In this document: positions 1 through 14,584 of the stretch, piece after piece
Layout: each line of letters starts with the position of its first letter
Position numbering within the stretch: position 1 is the stretch's first letter
Source: Apostichopus californicus
Lineage: Eukaryota > Echinodermata > Holothuroidea > Aspidochirotida > Stichopodidae
Length of the DNA: 64,000 bases
NCBI GenBank assembly: GCA_020650975.1
Contig: JAIPMN010000304.1
Coordinates: 1 to 64,000 of the forward strand
Reading direction: 5' to 3'
Notes under the pieces: model-generated
Databases searched by the model: none
Seen by the model: only the letters and a program-made list of their open reading frames with translations
What the model was told of the DNA's origin: nothing
Position numbers and translations under genes: made by a program

Positions 1-143
1 GGGGGGGTCTCCTTTTCAACTTCCATGTTGATTTTCAACATTCTCGCAGCTAGTTGTAGACATCAACTACAGCCTAAAACTTTTGAGTAAAATCAAATTT
101 TATTTTGAGGTTGATCATTCTCAGGTGACCAAGAGTGGAAACT

Positions 144-416
144 AAACCCTATTCTACATTTTAATGCCACATATCAGTATCTGTTGTGACTATATTAAGA
201 CCTATATAGTAGCAATGCAGGTAGGCTATATACTGTATATAGTTTCCATACCATAGGTTGTTAGGCCTGTCTTCTATGCATATTAAACCCTTTTCTACAT
301 TTTATCGCCACATATCAGTATCTGATGTGACTATATTAAGACCTATATAGCAGCCATGCAGGTAGGCTATATAGTTTCCATACCGTAGGTTGTTAGGCAT
401 GTCTTCTAAGCATATT
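144..416. repeat. Tandem duplication, 141-bp unit, two copies
   Basis: Two adjacent copies starting AAACCC...TTCTACATTTTA and sharing CCACATATCAGTATCTG, GACTATATTAAGACCTATAT and CATAGGTTGTTAGG-like blocks. The second copy (from about 285) lacks around 13 bases of the TATACTGTATATAG stretch. Few substitutions suggest a fairly recent event. Confidence 0.93.
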
Positions 417-1069
417 GCTATCGACTTGATCTCCCAATATTAATACTTCCCATATGGCCTTGTGTCACATATTTTCAGAGTGTTATCTTGAAATACACTT
501 TAAAGGCTTAACCAATGATAAGAAGAAGCAGACTATGACATGTAGATGACAGCAAGCATCAGAACAGGAAATATAGACTCTGAAATGTTTTAATCTGTAT
601 TTAATTTATGACCTGTGATGATATATGAATACAGTGACAGCTAAAATGATTTATATTGTTGATGTAACACACATGCATGCACTTACAAGCAAAAGTTTCT
701 TTTCAGAAGTATGACATTTCTATAGTGACATGTCTATAAACAAAATAGCACGATAAACGATCAAGATAATTTTTTACAATGTTGGCGTGCTCGGGGTCTC
801 AAGTGACACTAGTTTATTTAAGAAAGCACCGTATATAGCCCATTGAACTACAAAGGTTAGGTACACACACTGTCGAACATAGGCACGACAAACGGGAAAA
901 ACCAAAGAACATTTTGGTCCCTCAAAACATCATCATATGATTCAGTGCAGAAACCCCACCTCCAAATGGGTTACCAAAGATAAAATTTGTAAAGATAGAA
1001 ATTTTGATAACAAAATAAAAGGTAAACTTTTTGGTGGGAGAATTGAGAAGAGAGGCAATAGATCATCAA

Positions 1070-1167
1070 GAAACAGCTGTGCTAAATGGTTACCATAGTG
1101 ATCTAGACATGGCTGTTGGAAACAGCTGTGCTAAATGGTTACCATAGTGATCTAGACATGGCTGGTG
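1070..1167. repeat. Tandem duplication, 49-bp unit, two copies
   Basis: GAAACAGCTGTGCTAAATGG followed by TTACCATAGTGATCTAGACATG is repeated after 49 bases; the copies differ by one or two bases near the end (GGCTGTTG versus GGCTGGTG). Confidence 0.95.
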
Positions 1168-2987
1168 GAGTGACAGTTCACGGTTCTTGTGCCAGACAGG
1201 GGAAGCGAGAAGTGGCGTAAATAGTGTTTTCTTCTAGGTGACAGCGTTACATGTCAAAATGAAGAATTATCATATACACATTTTAGGAGAGAATGATGAA
1301 TTGAGACATGGTGTATACATCATTGCTGACAGAAAACTACTGGTTTTGGCCAGCTGGTTTGATTGATGTTCTTTCTACATGATCCTGTTATGCTACATTT
1401 AGTAAACAGTAGTGAGGTTGCTTATTGTCACAATATTACAACATATATCAACAAATAATGTTTGCTCTCTGAGTATATTGTAACATAGTTTGTTTACTTG
1501 TGTTTAGAAACAAAACTGCAATTTGTAGATATGCACGTGCAAGGCTGACGTCTTTTTCTTATTTCTGTTTTTCTTCTTTTTATTGTGGAAATCCTATCCC
1601 ATGTTCACAAAGACATCATATTAAGAATATCGTTTCTTGAAACTAATAACTACCTAGAAGTTGTAATGCTTGTAGTAAGACAGAATTGTTAGGACACAAA
1701 ATATACTTCATTTGGACACTCTTTTTACTTTCAGTCTCATCACGATAATTCATCTTATTACTATTATTCATGTTAGTACCTTGCTCACTATAAAGGCTCA
1801 AGTTGGTTGCTAGGCAGTTTTCATACCAGCAAGTGACATTTAACCATGCAGCGCTGGCCATATAGATACAATAACCTATAGGTCCTACAGACATTGCATA
1901 CGCTGCTTGAACACTATGCCCGTAACATGTGTACAGTTCTAATTACCAACATTCCCTGTTGATTCATTTCGTCGTGGCAAGATGGCACAAACATCTGGCA
2001 CTCTGCTACTGAACTTTATGGATACCTTACTGCCCTCTTTAGGATCTAACAGTAATAGCGTACATAATAATTTACACCATTAATGCAGTCACATCAGCGG
2101 AACTCTTTTGCTATACAGTCTCGACGTGTCTTTTGTGATAATTGAGGGTGTGAAATTTTATGCAGCATGTTGTCATTTGTCTTTGTACAAATTAGAACAT
2201 AGGCAGATATTATTTCCTCCTCATTGGAATATGTTTCAACAGACAGGTTCAAGAGAGAGACAGGAAGACAGGTTAAAGACCGCAGGGGTAGACCGGTGTC
2301 TATGGCCAAGAATTAGTGACCATTGGTCCAGTACATGTAGTTGTTAAGGGTTTGCCCGTATGTGCATCACAGGCAAAGCTATTATCCTTATCCACACATA
2401 ACACAGCTCTAGGTCAGAGTAAACTGTAGTAATAATTAATCTACTTAAAGGTCATCAGTACTGCAGGCCCCAAACTTTAGCATGTTAAATATTGTTGGCA
2501 ATCTTGAAAAACAGTATAGGTTTACTGATGCTTCTGAAGCTGCCAATTATTTCCAGACTGAATGAACAGAGTGTTAAACTTACAGTATTAGACAGTTCAA
2601 TATTTCAATGAGAAAAAATAAAGAAAAAGCATACTTTGATGGTGGCAGCAAATGCTTTATGAAATTGCAACATGAATGACCTTTAATGACCTTTAACATG
2701 CAAATCAGCTGGTCCATGTTGGTATGATTCTCTGTGTTGGAGTATTAAATATATATACAACTTGTGTTCATATTACTGTCTCCACAAATGATGGCTACAT
2801 GGCCAATACTGAGGCAGCAAGCTTCGGAAGGTAAATTATGCCATAATTATCTCAAACATTATGTGAGACATTTTCATGTACATAAATTTATATATGATGA
2901 ATATTTGTAGGCATAAATAGTTCAAACAGTGGCTATTTACCAATTTAATCCTGTTGGTACAGTAAGATTGTCTCAGAATTACAGTAT

Positions 2988-3860
2988 TAGCACTTCATAC
3001 GTGCTTACAATGTTACAGGTGTGTTTCTCATAATTTGCCATTGGTGTGGAAGAATAACATTAAAGGCATTGAAAAAAATGCAGACAGTAATGAAACGTGA
3101 TACCTTGTTATCTTTTATCTAGACCTCACTGCTATGTATACTGTGCTGTGGGTATTGACCGTAGCTGTATGTATTGACTGTACACTTATGTCTAATTACC
3201 GACGGTAGCAAGGTGTGTGTGTATTTTCTGGGATCGATGGTGGTGTCTAACACTACTGTTACACCTCATTCGAAAATAGGTCAGATTACCGGCATGAGAA
3301 GTTTCTTTGTGCGCGAGTCTTCACACCCTTTAATACACATTCTTCTATCATTGGTTCTACAACCATCAAATTTGAAGTGAGGAATCATCTCAGAGGTCAC
3401 CAGAGTGGCCAGTTTTCATAGTCACACCAAACACTTCTAGAAAATTCCTTCTAACTAAAGATTTCTGCGAATCTATAGAATCCCATCACTCCCACAATTA
3501 ATTAAAAGACATGTTCTTGGAAAACATTTTTACAATGATTTATCTACACAGACATACTGTAATACTAACAAAGGTCAGTTACCAGCTTCATAAGCCTACT
3601 TTGTACTTTCTGATTTCTCCGAATGGTAAGTACTTCATACGTGCCTTAAATGTTACAGGTGAAGTTCCTCATAATTTGCATATATCAAAGATGAGGATGA
3701 CAAATACCAACAAATACTCTTCTGTCATTGGTTTAGGCAACTGTCTATAATCACGATGAAAAATCATCATCTCGGAGGCCAACAAAGCTGTGACCAGTCC
3801 TCATACCAAACATTTCTTGCAAAACCTTGTCACCAAAGGTTTCCACGAATCTAGAGTCAC
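2988..3860. repeat. Two diverged copies of an unnamed dispersed repeat
   Basis: Copy A (2990-3059 plus 3334-3485) and copy B (about 3628-3860) share ACTTCATACGTGC, ATGTTACAGGTG, CTCATAATTTGC, TTCT(A/G)TCATTGGTT, CATCTC(A/G)GAGG and a GCGAATCTA/ACGAATCTA end. Copy A is interrupted by the TTAA MITE at 3060-3333. No coding potential recognised. Confidence 0.75.
3060..3333. mobile_element. TTAA-flanked MITE, copy 4 (internally shortened)
   Basis: A 274-bp copy in the same orientation as copy 3, shortened near its left end, where the AAGACTCGC part and the following approximately 85 bases are missing. It splits an older dispersed repeat, whose uninterrupted relative lies at about 3628-3860, so the insertion can be dated relative to that repeat. 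Confidence 0.85.
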
Positions 3861-4296
3861 GTTGATTATAATTGCTATGTTTACATCTGAGATGCTGTTG
3901 ATATGACAAGGGGCTTAGTTTTATGAATCTATGATCCATATATATGCTACAGCATGAAATTAAAGGGATGGTACATGTCCCCAGGTTACAGCATTGGTTT
4001 GGTTTGACCATTGGTTAATTCACATTAATTTGACCAAAATTTATTGAGTGTTTAAAAAATGACTAAATTAATACCCCATAATGGGTCGAAATCACTTTTC
4101 TTTTCCAGTCAGGTAGTTTAGGTAGATGGGAAATTGTATGATTGGAGGGAAAGAAATTTTTAGCAATTTTACTCAGAACTCTAATCCATCACAGGAAATT
4201 TTGCATCTGGCAAATTCAATGTATAGTTTTGTTAATATCAAAATTTTCCTTGGGGTGAGAAAAGTTCTAGGTTTGTCTGAGCCAATGCAGGAATCT

Positions 4297-4382
4297 AATA
4301 AACACCATTTGTTGCAAGACACAGTGGGGGGGGGGGGGGGNAATAAACACCATTTGTTGCAAGACACAGTGGGGGGGGGGGG
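4297..4382. other. Probable assembly artefact: poly-G, N, repeated flank
   Basis: AATAAACACCATTTGTTGCA plus AGACACAGT and a poly-G run is followed by a single N (4341) and then the same sequence and poly-G again. This looks like two contig ends that overlap but were joined as if separate, rather than a real duplication. Confidence 0.85.
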
Positions 4383-7300
4383 TGGTGGAGGATGGATCAC
4401 CGAGCTGGTAGCAATTATTGTCCCAGTCCATGACTGACTGTACAGTAGAAGTAACAAGTTTCTGTTCTTACCTTCTTGTTACTGTCTGAGTATAATGTAG
4501 TTGCACCAGACTGATAAACTTATTGGTATATTGATTAAACCATCAAGCCAGACTTTTTGATCGACAATGACAAGTGTTTATGTAAGAAAACATGATGTTG
4601 CTGGTATGTATAATACTAAGATACATGTGACAATCTACCTAACTGACAGATACAGACAGTCAATTTACCACAAAGTGACACTAGTCTATCAGAATATTTG
4701 GCTGTGCACGTACAGCTCTGGCTGCAATGATGAGTTTTGGTTTTAAAGCAATTTATACAGCAATCTGCTGACATTTGTGATTCTTCTTCAATGATGGCAA
4801 TTGACATACATTGGCTGAACAAACAATGAAAATAAGCCAAACAACAGTAGGAACCTACTGGTTGCAGGTTCACATGATAGTACATGTCATCAAAGCATAC
4901 ACATGTATACTACAGGTAAAGTACAATGTTCTCTATGCATTTACTCTACGCAAGGTGGAGTGCTGAGGTTGTGAGGAGACAGGTAAACCAGACACCACAG
5001 TAAATATAATTGTGCTTATATGTGCACTGCATCTACTGTGCTTATATACTCCTAAGCATTTCGTGAGTGTTGTTTTATAAATTTATTTTGCATTCCCTGC
5101 AATTAAATTATATCACTCTCCTTATTACAGGAAATTTCTAGGAAAAAATTGCAACTTAAAAAAAGTTAACAAGGGCAAAGATAAACCCATTTATATTGTG
5201 GTTTGAATCATCCCGCCACAATAGCTGGTAGCAGATTTAATATCAAAATTAAACAATTTTTGCCAATTTGCATCGCTTGGTATATAGGCCTGTCTGCATC
5301 AATACATCTTCTCTAGCACTGAATGCGGTGATACGGTAGACTGGATTTAATTTAAATGTAAATTATGAAGCAGACAGACACATTTGACAAACAGTGAAGT
5401 TCTAATTTCCACCCACAATCATACCCTAGGGATATTGGCCTCTGGGAGATTTGTCACAAATTGACATGCCGCTCGTGCAACGTGGCTCTCCGTAGTGAAT
5501 CTTCTAGCCCACAAATATGATGATGTAGGCCCTATCTTTTCACATGTATACATACAATACATATAATGTTATATTAGATACATGTACAGCCTAGGCCAAT
5601 GAATTGCTTCTGGAAAACAAGATCTAATATCCGAGGCACAATGGCCTAGAACTACGTACAATTTTAAAAGACAAACATCATTAAATGATCATACAGCTTG
5701 GATTGATAAATTATGATTTAACAAGACTCATGTTTTTTTATATTTGTAACCATCTAGGTATGAATTACAACCAGAAAGCCAGTGGGTTTATTGTGATTCC
5801 TTGCCAATTGAGATTATAATCCCAAGCTTTTGTCATTGTTGATTAAATTGATCAGTAAGGTTCTTTCACTGACTGTGGACCAATCCCTTTGACCACTGTA
5901 TCTCCCTCCATCAAACAAATGGCCCATACAGTACGTAGTTATGGTCAGGATCCGACATTAACAGGAAGCTACAGTATCTTGAAAATTAACCAGTTTAAAT
6001 AATGGTCCAAAATAAGATCCTGATTCAGCAAGGTTGATATTGCCTCTGAGCATTAGCCACAGCTATCAACACTTACCTTCATAACATGGAAACACTAGGG
6101 GATAGTTTCAGTAAAGTACGTAGAACTTTCTAAAACTTCAACAATCTCTTAGCAAATTTTTTAGCATAGATATTCAAATTTTGATGGCAACACTGGGATG
6201 ATCTTTCAAGTCATCTAATATATTACTAATTAGAAATATCATCTTCCCCAGAGAGGCATGTGTCTTTATTATTGACATGGGGATAGTTTTTTTTCTAATA
6301 AAATAAAACTAGTTAAGAAGCTTGCCAAAATGGCAACATCATACAAAATGATAAATCCTATAGATGCAATCCCATAAATGTATCTCCCTGGTCATTATCT
6401 AGGGCAGAATCTTGGATTTTTAATTTAGATCTTTGTCGCAAATACAAATAATTTCCCCCAAGAGTGTTCTTCATTAAAAAAGCTACTCACATATCTTTCA
6501 AGTCTGAAACAAATAAAATGGAGCATAATTAAAGAAAATGAAGTTTCCAGCCCCATGCATTGCTAAATATCAGACTTTGGCAACTTTTCCTACAGATGCA
6601 TGTAGGGTGGCAACTTGTGAAGCTACATGAAGTTTTTGCATATTAAAAAAGGGTTAGTGGACCCAGGGATGCTTCGGGACACTATTTATTTAAAAGTAAT
6701 TATATATGTCAATGTTGCATCGTCATGGTATTCTTTACTACCCAGCAAAACGATTGCAAATTATTGTGAGAAAGGACATAGAAGGAGTGGATCAAACTCA
6801 CATATTTCTCCTTTTCTCTCAATAATTCACCTGCATTGGCCATACATATGAGAAAATGTTCAACAATGATCACTCACGCATAACATGTCCACAAGCATAA
6901 ATAACTGCCATCAGTTCTTAAAGCATTTTCCCTCTGTGGACATTTCTAATCATACACACTACCCTCAGTTATCTGAGAATCAGTTGGAATGTCAGAACTT
7001 GCAGGATCAAATGCCCTTTTCAAAAATTAAATTTGAAGTTCTAGAGCAAAATTTATTACATAATGCTAAAAGTTGGAAATACACTTCTAACAACCAGCTG
7101 TTAGATTTATTAGTCTGGTTCAATAGTTCAAGTGAATTTAAAGCAGGTCTGAAAATGATGTTACTGAAAAAAATTATCATAGCATACATCATTCCTGCCT
7201 CAATTTTTACATCCTTTGCTGGGTTAGATCCAAATGACATCATATTTCAAACTTAAGTGGCTTGACATTTTCAAATCGGAAAGAGAAGACTTCATCGCCA

Positions 7301-8424
7301 ATGATGTGGAAATAACTATGACATTAATGGACTTCATTTTACTCCAACACATCCTGATTTCAGACCACAGGCATTATAGTCATGATTACGACCTAAATAC
7401 AGAATAATTGCTCCATTTAATAGCCTAATTAAACCCCCACATAGCGACATCATGATGTCACATACAGCTTAGGGTACACAGCACTTAATTCCTACTCTGC
7501 TGTTAGACATACATTCTTTACCACACCTAAAGGAACAGAAGCTCGAAGATTGAGGAAGAGGCCTTGATCGGACTCTGGGATAAGATCTGGTGTTGGCTTA
7601 TGTTTGTCATGTGCATGACCAGCAGGGTACGAAACTAGGACGCATTAACGCTCAGCTGGAACCAAACTGGAGATGATGCCGTTACGCGGATAGGCTAACA
7701 GTAAAAACAGCCGAGATGCTTGTTAGGATAAAAATTTACAATGTTCCGTGCATGGACAATGAAGTGAAGGGATGCTATGTTGCCACGGTGATAGAAGCAC
7801 AAATACTTATCAGCTGTGCTAACTAAACATGTATACTCCATATGATGAGACACAATTTCAAAATTAAGTTAACTCAGGACATCTCTAGCTACATATATTT
7901 TTGCAATGTTGACAGCATCGTTAAAGTTGAAAGTGGTAGAAAAAATATGTTCATTGTGATATGGTAAATTAAACCACCAGCTATATGGTTGATGGGTACT
8001 AATGTTACATTTACTGCTAAAGAGGAGCAGCATCTATACCCAGCTGGGTTGTCATGGGGTGCACGTTACAATCACTATGTAACCCATCCTTTCATTCCCG
8101 AAAGGGAAAACTATGAAGTCACATACTCTTACCGACCTTGAATAATTATGAGGGGGACCACAGATTGCAAAGTCGGCAATGACTATCACACGGATCGCAA
8201 AGTTTGTACTTACTATTACGGTTAGATTCGTCCAACAGGGCAGCATACAGAATTGTTGCGCTCAAAGCCGAAGCCAAAGTGAATTTAATCAGGTCACACA
8301 TCCGAGTTTATGCTACTATAAGTTCTTCAATACATGCTTCACTACCTTTCGGGAAACATTTCATAACTCTATAGTTTTCATATATAAAGATTGCCCACTG
8401 CAGAAGGCAATCCTCGATGACTTT

Positions 8425-8575
8425 TTCAAGGGTGTGAAGACTCGCGCACAAAGAAACGTCAGCAGGGAGTTGTTACGGAACTCCCTGATCTCAGGTCCAG
8501 ATAAAAGATGCTGTCTGCATTTTGTAGCAACAAGAAGAAACTTCAATTGCAAGCAACGAAAAGTAAACTTTTTTC
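8425..8575. mobile_element. TTAA MITE family, truncated and internally deleted copy 5
   Basis: Starts with AAGGGTGTGAAGACTCGCGC, continues with the family's CACAAAGAAACGTC, then skips most of the centre and resumes at CTCAGGTCCAGATAAAAGAT and TGCATTTTGTAGCAACAAG. The outer end is missing. A non-family insertion (GTTGTTACGGAACTCCCTGA) sits at the deletion point. Open frames across it are not genes. Confidence 0.8.
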
Positions 8576-9309
8576 TAGCATATCTGGTGGTAAGAGTAAT
8601 GGTCTTCAAGTTCGCCAGCATTTCTAGATAGACCTATATAGAGACAGAATGCTTATGAGACACGTCACCGTACATTGCTAACGAACGTTGCAACCTCATC
8701 AATGTACTTGTTCAAAGCAGATGCAGATTTAAAGACCGAGATTATTAATCAACAACATCTTGGGTTTATTGGTCCATGCAGCAGCTGTTTCTGTTTCTAT
8801 AATTGAGGCCGTAACTTTTGATGTATGACATTCTCCCCGGTGCCGTAATAACCTAATTAATTGCAACGAGAAGATTTTTACCTCACTTTAAGTCTTGAAT
8901 AATGCGCACACTTCACCGTGGGAACCATATATTGTTTAAAACTATTTGTCATAAATCTTCTTAATTGCAACTGCATGGGTACATCTATAACAAGACTAAC
9001 AAGAAACTAGAGCAGTTTTATCAAGAACCATTTACCAAATGCACTAGTGTCCGCAAGTATGTTTGAAGGAGCAGATTGATCCATACAGAGTTACAGCAAG
9101 AGTTGTACAGTGAGTCCATATATATATATATAGTGCTGTACTACAGTAGCTGTATGTATTCTACCATATATATACTACTTCTTGTTTCTGATCTACTGTC
9201 TGTTTCTGATTTGGCACTTGGCTGCGTTTGGAGCCTAATTGCACTCATGCATACTCCTGAAGTAACCAATGGCTGTGAGATGTACCGTATCTACCATGCA
9301 TATTCATGC

Positions 9310-9671
9310 TTAAAGGCATTGAAGACTCGCCCCAAACCGCGTGCCGCGCTCTGAAAAAGTTAACTTTCCGTTGCTTGCAAGTGAAGTTTTCTTCTTGTCG
9401 CTACAAAATGCAGACAGTAATGAAACGTGATACCTTGTTATCTTTTATCTAGACCTGAGATGTCCATCTATGCTATGTACGTGTTGTGGGTATTGACTGT
9501 AGCTGTATGTATTGACTGTACACTAGTGTCTAATTACCGACGGTAGCAAGCTGAGTGTGTATTTTCTGGGATCGATGGTAGTGTCTAACACTTCTGTTAT
9601 ACCTCATTGGAAACTAGATCAGATAACCGGCATGAGACGTTTCTTTGTGCGTGAGTCTTCACACCCTTTAA
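9310..9671. mobile_element. TTAA-flanked MITE, copy 3 (opposite orientation)
   Basis: A full-length copy of 362 bp in inverted orientation relative to copies 1 and 2. It starts TTAAAGGCATTGAAGACTCG and ends with CACACCCTTTAA. Similarity to the others covers the whole length. No coding potential of its own. Confidence 0.87.
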
Positions 9672-12600
9672 ACATCATCTGTATTGCCCCCAAATTTAAG
9701 CAATATGCTAAAACTTGCTGAAAGTTCTCAGATTATAGTAGCTTTCCTTGAAATACTGAGCCTGCAAATTATTCCAAGTCATTGAAGAGTGGTACAGTAA
9801 ATTAGACAAATGACCCAGTGAGACAAATCCTTTGAAGATGGCAGTAGAAATACTTGTTGAAATCTGAACATCAGTTATCATTTCTTTCACATTTTCTAGC
9901 ATATTTTGAGGATAATATTGACAACCTACTGAATTAAATTGGTAACTTTAAAATTTTGCCAATTACTTCATAAATTGATTTTTTATTTGAAATAATGAAG
10001 CTGATGAATTACATCATTATGGGATTTTAGATTTGAAAATTGACAAGTAAAATGATCAAAATTCAACTTAAAAAATCTGCTTTCCTAATCAAATAAGAAG
10101 AATGACTCCAATCTTCAAAGGAGTCTTGCGATGGAACCTTCCCCCTGGATCCTTCCTTCTTAACCATCATAAATGTCATAAATGTCACGGGTCAGCTGTT
10201 GTCTTAATGACTTACTGCTGTGAGAGCTAATAAAAGAACCCCCTGTAGCCCCCTCAAGAAATCTGCTAACACAAACATTCGCATTAAAATGCTTGGTCAT
10301 TTATAGAAAGTCCTGCTGTATGTAGCCTAAGGTGGCAACGAGCAGTGCGCTCAGTACTTTTCTCTCAATCTGCTATGTCACTTGTAGTCAGGGAGAGTTT
10401 GCGAGACCTTTGAGTGTTGACGACAAAGAATGGCATGATAAAGATGGCCCCCTTCCAGTTGTTTGAACAACCAGATAAATCAAATTTTAATACATATAGA
10501 CCAGCTACATATCAAAGATATTGGTGATAAACTTTATTTTTAGGTCAATATTACAGAAAGTTTTATCCCACTGGAAATATGTAAAGTCTCAGAATAAACT
10601 TCAATTTTCTTTCTCCAAGGTTCCCTGGAAGACAACAAATTCTGATCTCCTAGGCAACAAGTTTTCTCCAAATTCTTTGACATTATCCTGGGTTCACCCT
10701 AATGAGCCATAGGCATTATATATTGCCTGGTTAACTAAAACTAGACAATCTATTATGGTCACTCCCAGTCAAACTTGAAAACTCCTTCTATAGCTACTGT
10801 ACCACCCTTAGACCTAGCAATATTTCTAAATTTGACCTAAGTTGATGAGGAATTGCTGCCTAGACTTATAGCCACCAACTGTAGCCGTTTTGCCAAGCCC
10901 AGATACCATTCATGCACGGATTTCAATCCCAACTTGATTCTGGCGGGATTTGAGGAAGTTTTCAAATCTGTCAGTGCATTTGTGTTGAGAAAAAAATATA
11001 TATAGGGCCTTTATCACTACTGGGACTTTCAAGACATAATTTGGAGTGATATTGCAATTTACTCCCTCGAATCAAAGTTCTTGCCCTTCGATTCCTGTCC
11101 TCTCTTCCCCCTTCTCCACCAAGATTGGACCCTCCACTGACACTGCCTGTTTATCACACATACTTTACTTTTCGTAACCGTCGAGCTCCACAACATTAGC
11201 TTGAATTATTACTGTATGCAGCTCACCTGCCAGAATGCTAACATATCGATGTACTAATACTTTATACACATGTGTCTATATGGAATCCAAGCAATGCACA
11301 CAGAACATAAAGCATCCCTAAAATGAATGAGTCCTGCAGAAAGTACTGTGACATGTATCACGTATGTATATAAACTATGTGTATATATACCTGTATGCAT
11401 GCATGACTTTACCAAACATGTAAATCCTGTTCACATGATACAGGCCCTATGCACGCACTGATAAAGTGACATGTTTAAGCTGCCTGGGAGCGTCTATTTA
11501 AACATGTATATTTACCAGCTACCTCAAACCGGCTGGCTAGCCGGCGTTAGAAATGTGGCTACTGCATGGTTCCCATAAATGGTCAGAATAGGACTCAATT
11601 CGATTGTAACACAATTACTGTAAATCAACTGTTATTCTGTGGACTCATGTGTAGGCACTTAACATGGACACAGACTTGGTTCAGATAATTAGCAAGCAAT
11701 AAAAGGAAATCTGGAGTTATTGACCTGTAGCTCTGCATAGTTACCAAAATGTACCAAAATAAATGTGGATCTCCCAAAGAATGATCTTGATCGGAGTAAT
11801 TAAGTAGTTCCATTCCCATCCTCCCGTGATAATGAATTCTGTAAATTACTAACAATGTGAGGGATTACCATCAATCTCTGAAATACCCTGTACAGCTGAT
11901 ACGTGATATATTCAAACTGAAACTGACAAGTCAGATCTGTACAAGTAACCAGAATAGAACATATATAAATCACTTGTATTAAAAGGTAACATAACTGCAT
12001 GGGTATCATGTTACAGTCTAATACTTCCCTCCAGTTCTGACCTTTTCCACTAAAGAAAACAAAACTCAACACAACTCCCAGGTCTCTCATGGTTTCCTGC
12101 GCTACTTCGGACTTGAGCGTGCACTAAGTGTCCCAGATAAACCTCTCCAAACAATATATGTTTGAGACAACAGAGTCATAGACAATGGTTACTAACATCG
12201 GGCTAGTTGTGAGTGTCAATCAAAAAAATCCTCACTTTTGATTTTTGTAATTTGATTCATTCTATAGGGTCAGTTTCGAATCAGAAATAATGCCAAGATT
12301 TAAGCGGTTCTGACTCCGTGTGATATTTAGATAATAACTTAACTAATTATGCGCATATCGTTATGGAAATTCAACTTCCCTTCTAACAATCATGCTGGAG
12401 TTTTTAAACTCAATATATGCAGCCATTTATTTCAAGGAAGAACAAAAAATGATATCATCTTTGACAGGTTTTAAGTTTTCACTCCAGCGGGGAAACAAGT
12501 AAATCATAATATACATGAAACAGGTATTCTCTGCCTTGCCAAATAAATCATAATTATGAACTTGAAACATTCTATAAACTTTGCAGAATTATTTTTCAAC

Positions 12601-14584
12601 TTTCGTTGCATCATTGGAGCGTTGCCAATTTACAGAAATTACCGCAGAATCTAGCACTCGCCGGGAGAGATGTACATAACAGTGAGAAATTGATCAAACA
12701 GTTACAGGTAAACAGCATCAAATATTAATATTCTTACTGTGCCATCGACGAAAGCAAAATATTACTCCGCTCATGATATGAGAAAGCATTCTAAGTTTCA
12801 ATAATTGGTACAAAACATTGGAACTCCGGGGAAATTTATCTTCGTCTATAACAATCGTCCATAAAATCACCACTTCCAAAACATTGATATGTGCACATGA
12901 AGAAAACACCTTCGTTTGGGACCCGATAGTGTTAGATTGTCGGGTTTTACACTAATCGTAACTAATTTCCAGGAAGAGATTCGTGTGTGAAATACATAAT
13001 GAATGCTTTATATCCTCTATTCATGACAACAGTGTATAAATTATAACAATTTACTGTACTTGATCAAGAACAGATGGGACACATTTATATTAAACAAGGA
13101 TATGATTTTACAAAGTTAATTATTCTTTACAAATGACATAGTTTACAATATAGGATTGCCCTGCGAGCAGTAAAAGTGCAGGGGAGTGTGGGTGGGGTGG
13201 GGAGGTGGTTGATTAACCGCTGGATATTTTGTAAGGCTTTACAATAAGATGCACATATTTACTGTCTTGCAGTTTCCAAATTTATCTCAAAATCGTTTTA
13301 CTTCATATAATCACATCCTATAGTATTTGTTGCTACCCTATACATATGATTCAAAAATGGGCCTATGGTACTATACTTAAGACAGTGTTTGTAAAGCACT
13401 TAAAAATGTAATGCCCAAATAACACAAATAATGCAAAAATCATGAAAACCATGCTAGTTTTTACTAACTTATAAAAATAGCCATATCTCATGGTTTTCCA
13501 ATAAGACTCACCATTTGTTTTGAATTGTGTCTCACAATGGGATCTCAAAGTCCCATACGTGTGCAAAACTCTTAAACCGGTACTATTTTAAACAAATTTC
13601 TGTAAAGCAGGTTTACATGGAGTTGTAGATCTATATGTATAATTAAATAGTTTTATAGTGTATATATAGTCTTGCTTTTAGAGCTACTTGTAGACCTCAA
13701 TTATCATCTAAATATGCCTCAGAATGCACCATTTTTGTTTTTTATCCTTGGGAGGAACCCTAACCCCCTTCCCCACCCTACATAGGAGTCAGCTCCAATG
13801 AGCAGTGCCATCCCCCTCCTTAATCAAATCATTCATTCGCCTCTGGCCCTTCCACAAAGATTCAGCCCCATCTTTGAAATCCTGTGCACGCCACTGCCCT
13901 GTAATTATTGGTGATTATCAGCAAATATTCATTAAATGGTAATTCTCAAAACCCTGTACAGTAAATTGTCGTGTAATTTTAATTAGAAATTGCAAACACA
14001 AACACAGTTTGCATTGTTTAGCATGTGGCTAAGCTTTCAGAAGGTTTAGGTCTGTTAATTACACTGGAGGCGATCAGATGATGGGCCGAGCAACTGTGTA
14101 AGTTTCTCCGTTAATCATCATACTGTAGAAAGTTCATTCCACGTCAATAAAATCTTATTTTCCTAAGCTGCATGGGATTACAATTCTGTGGTATTCTCAT
14201 CCCCCGAGTCCTGTTATATTAACACATTGCTATAAATCCTGTGTGAAGCTTCTACAGTGCCCAGCTGTGGCATTACTCAGAGATTAAAGGCAGACAACCG
14301 AGCAAAAACTCACAAGTTAAACTACACAAATACATATATGTCTCAAGTGGAATGACAAATATCATTACGCAAATCTTGCCTATAAGAAAAACCGTCCTAG
14401 TCAAAGTATCTCTTTCGAGAACCGGCCTTAGCGGTCACAAATGACTTTGATTTGATTAGAATCATGTTTGATCTCTAGAGTAAGGCAAATATGTCACCAA
14501 AACAGGACTAGCATGGTCGTTACAGGTGGCAAAAGCCTACAGTGGATTGACAACCTGGTTTTGAACCTCTGGACAGACAACCAG

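Noticed and set aside
1643-1894. Minus-strand open frame with several Cys, Asn and Tyr residues
   Set aside because: It looked secreted-protein-like at first, but there is no signal peptide, no cysteine pattern I know and no splice-compatible neighbours.
6885-7256. Plus-strand open frame of 123 codons
   Set aside because: No domain, no coding-like composition, no splice context and no relation to other features; this length is expected occasionally by chance in AT-rich DNA.
8179-8631. Plus-strand open frame of 150 codons
   Set aside because: Its second half is made of the truncated TTAA MITE; the first half has no recognisable protein character.
11800-12090. Minus-strand open frame of 96 codons with hydrophobic stretches
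   Set aside because: No family resemblance, no supporting exons on either side and an unremarkable composition.
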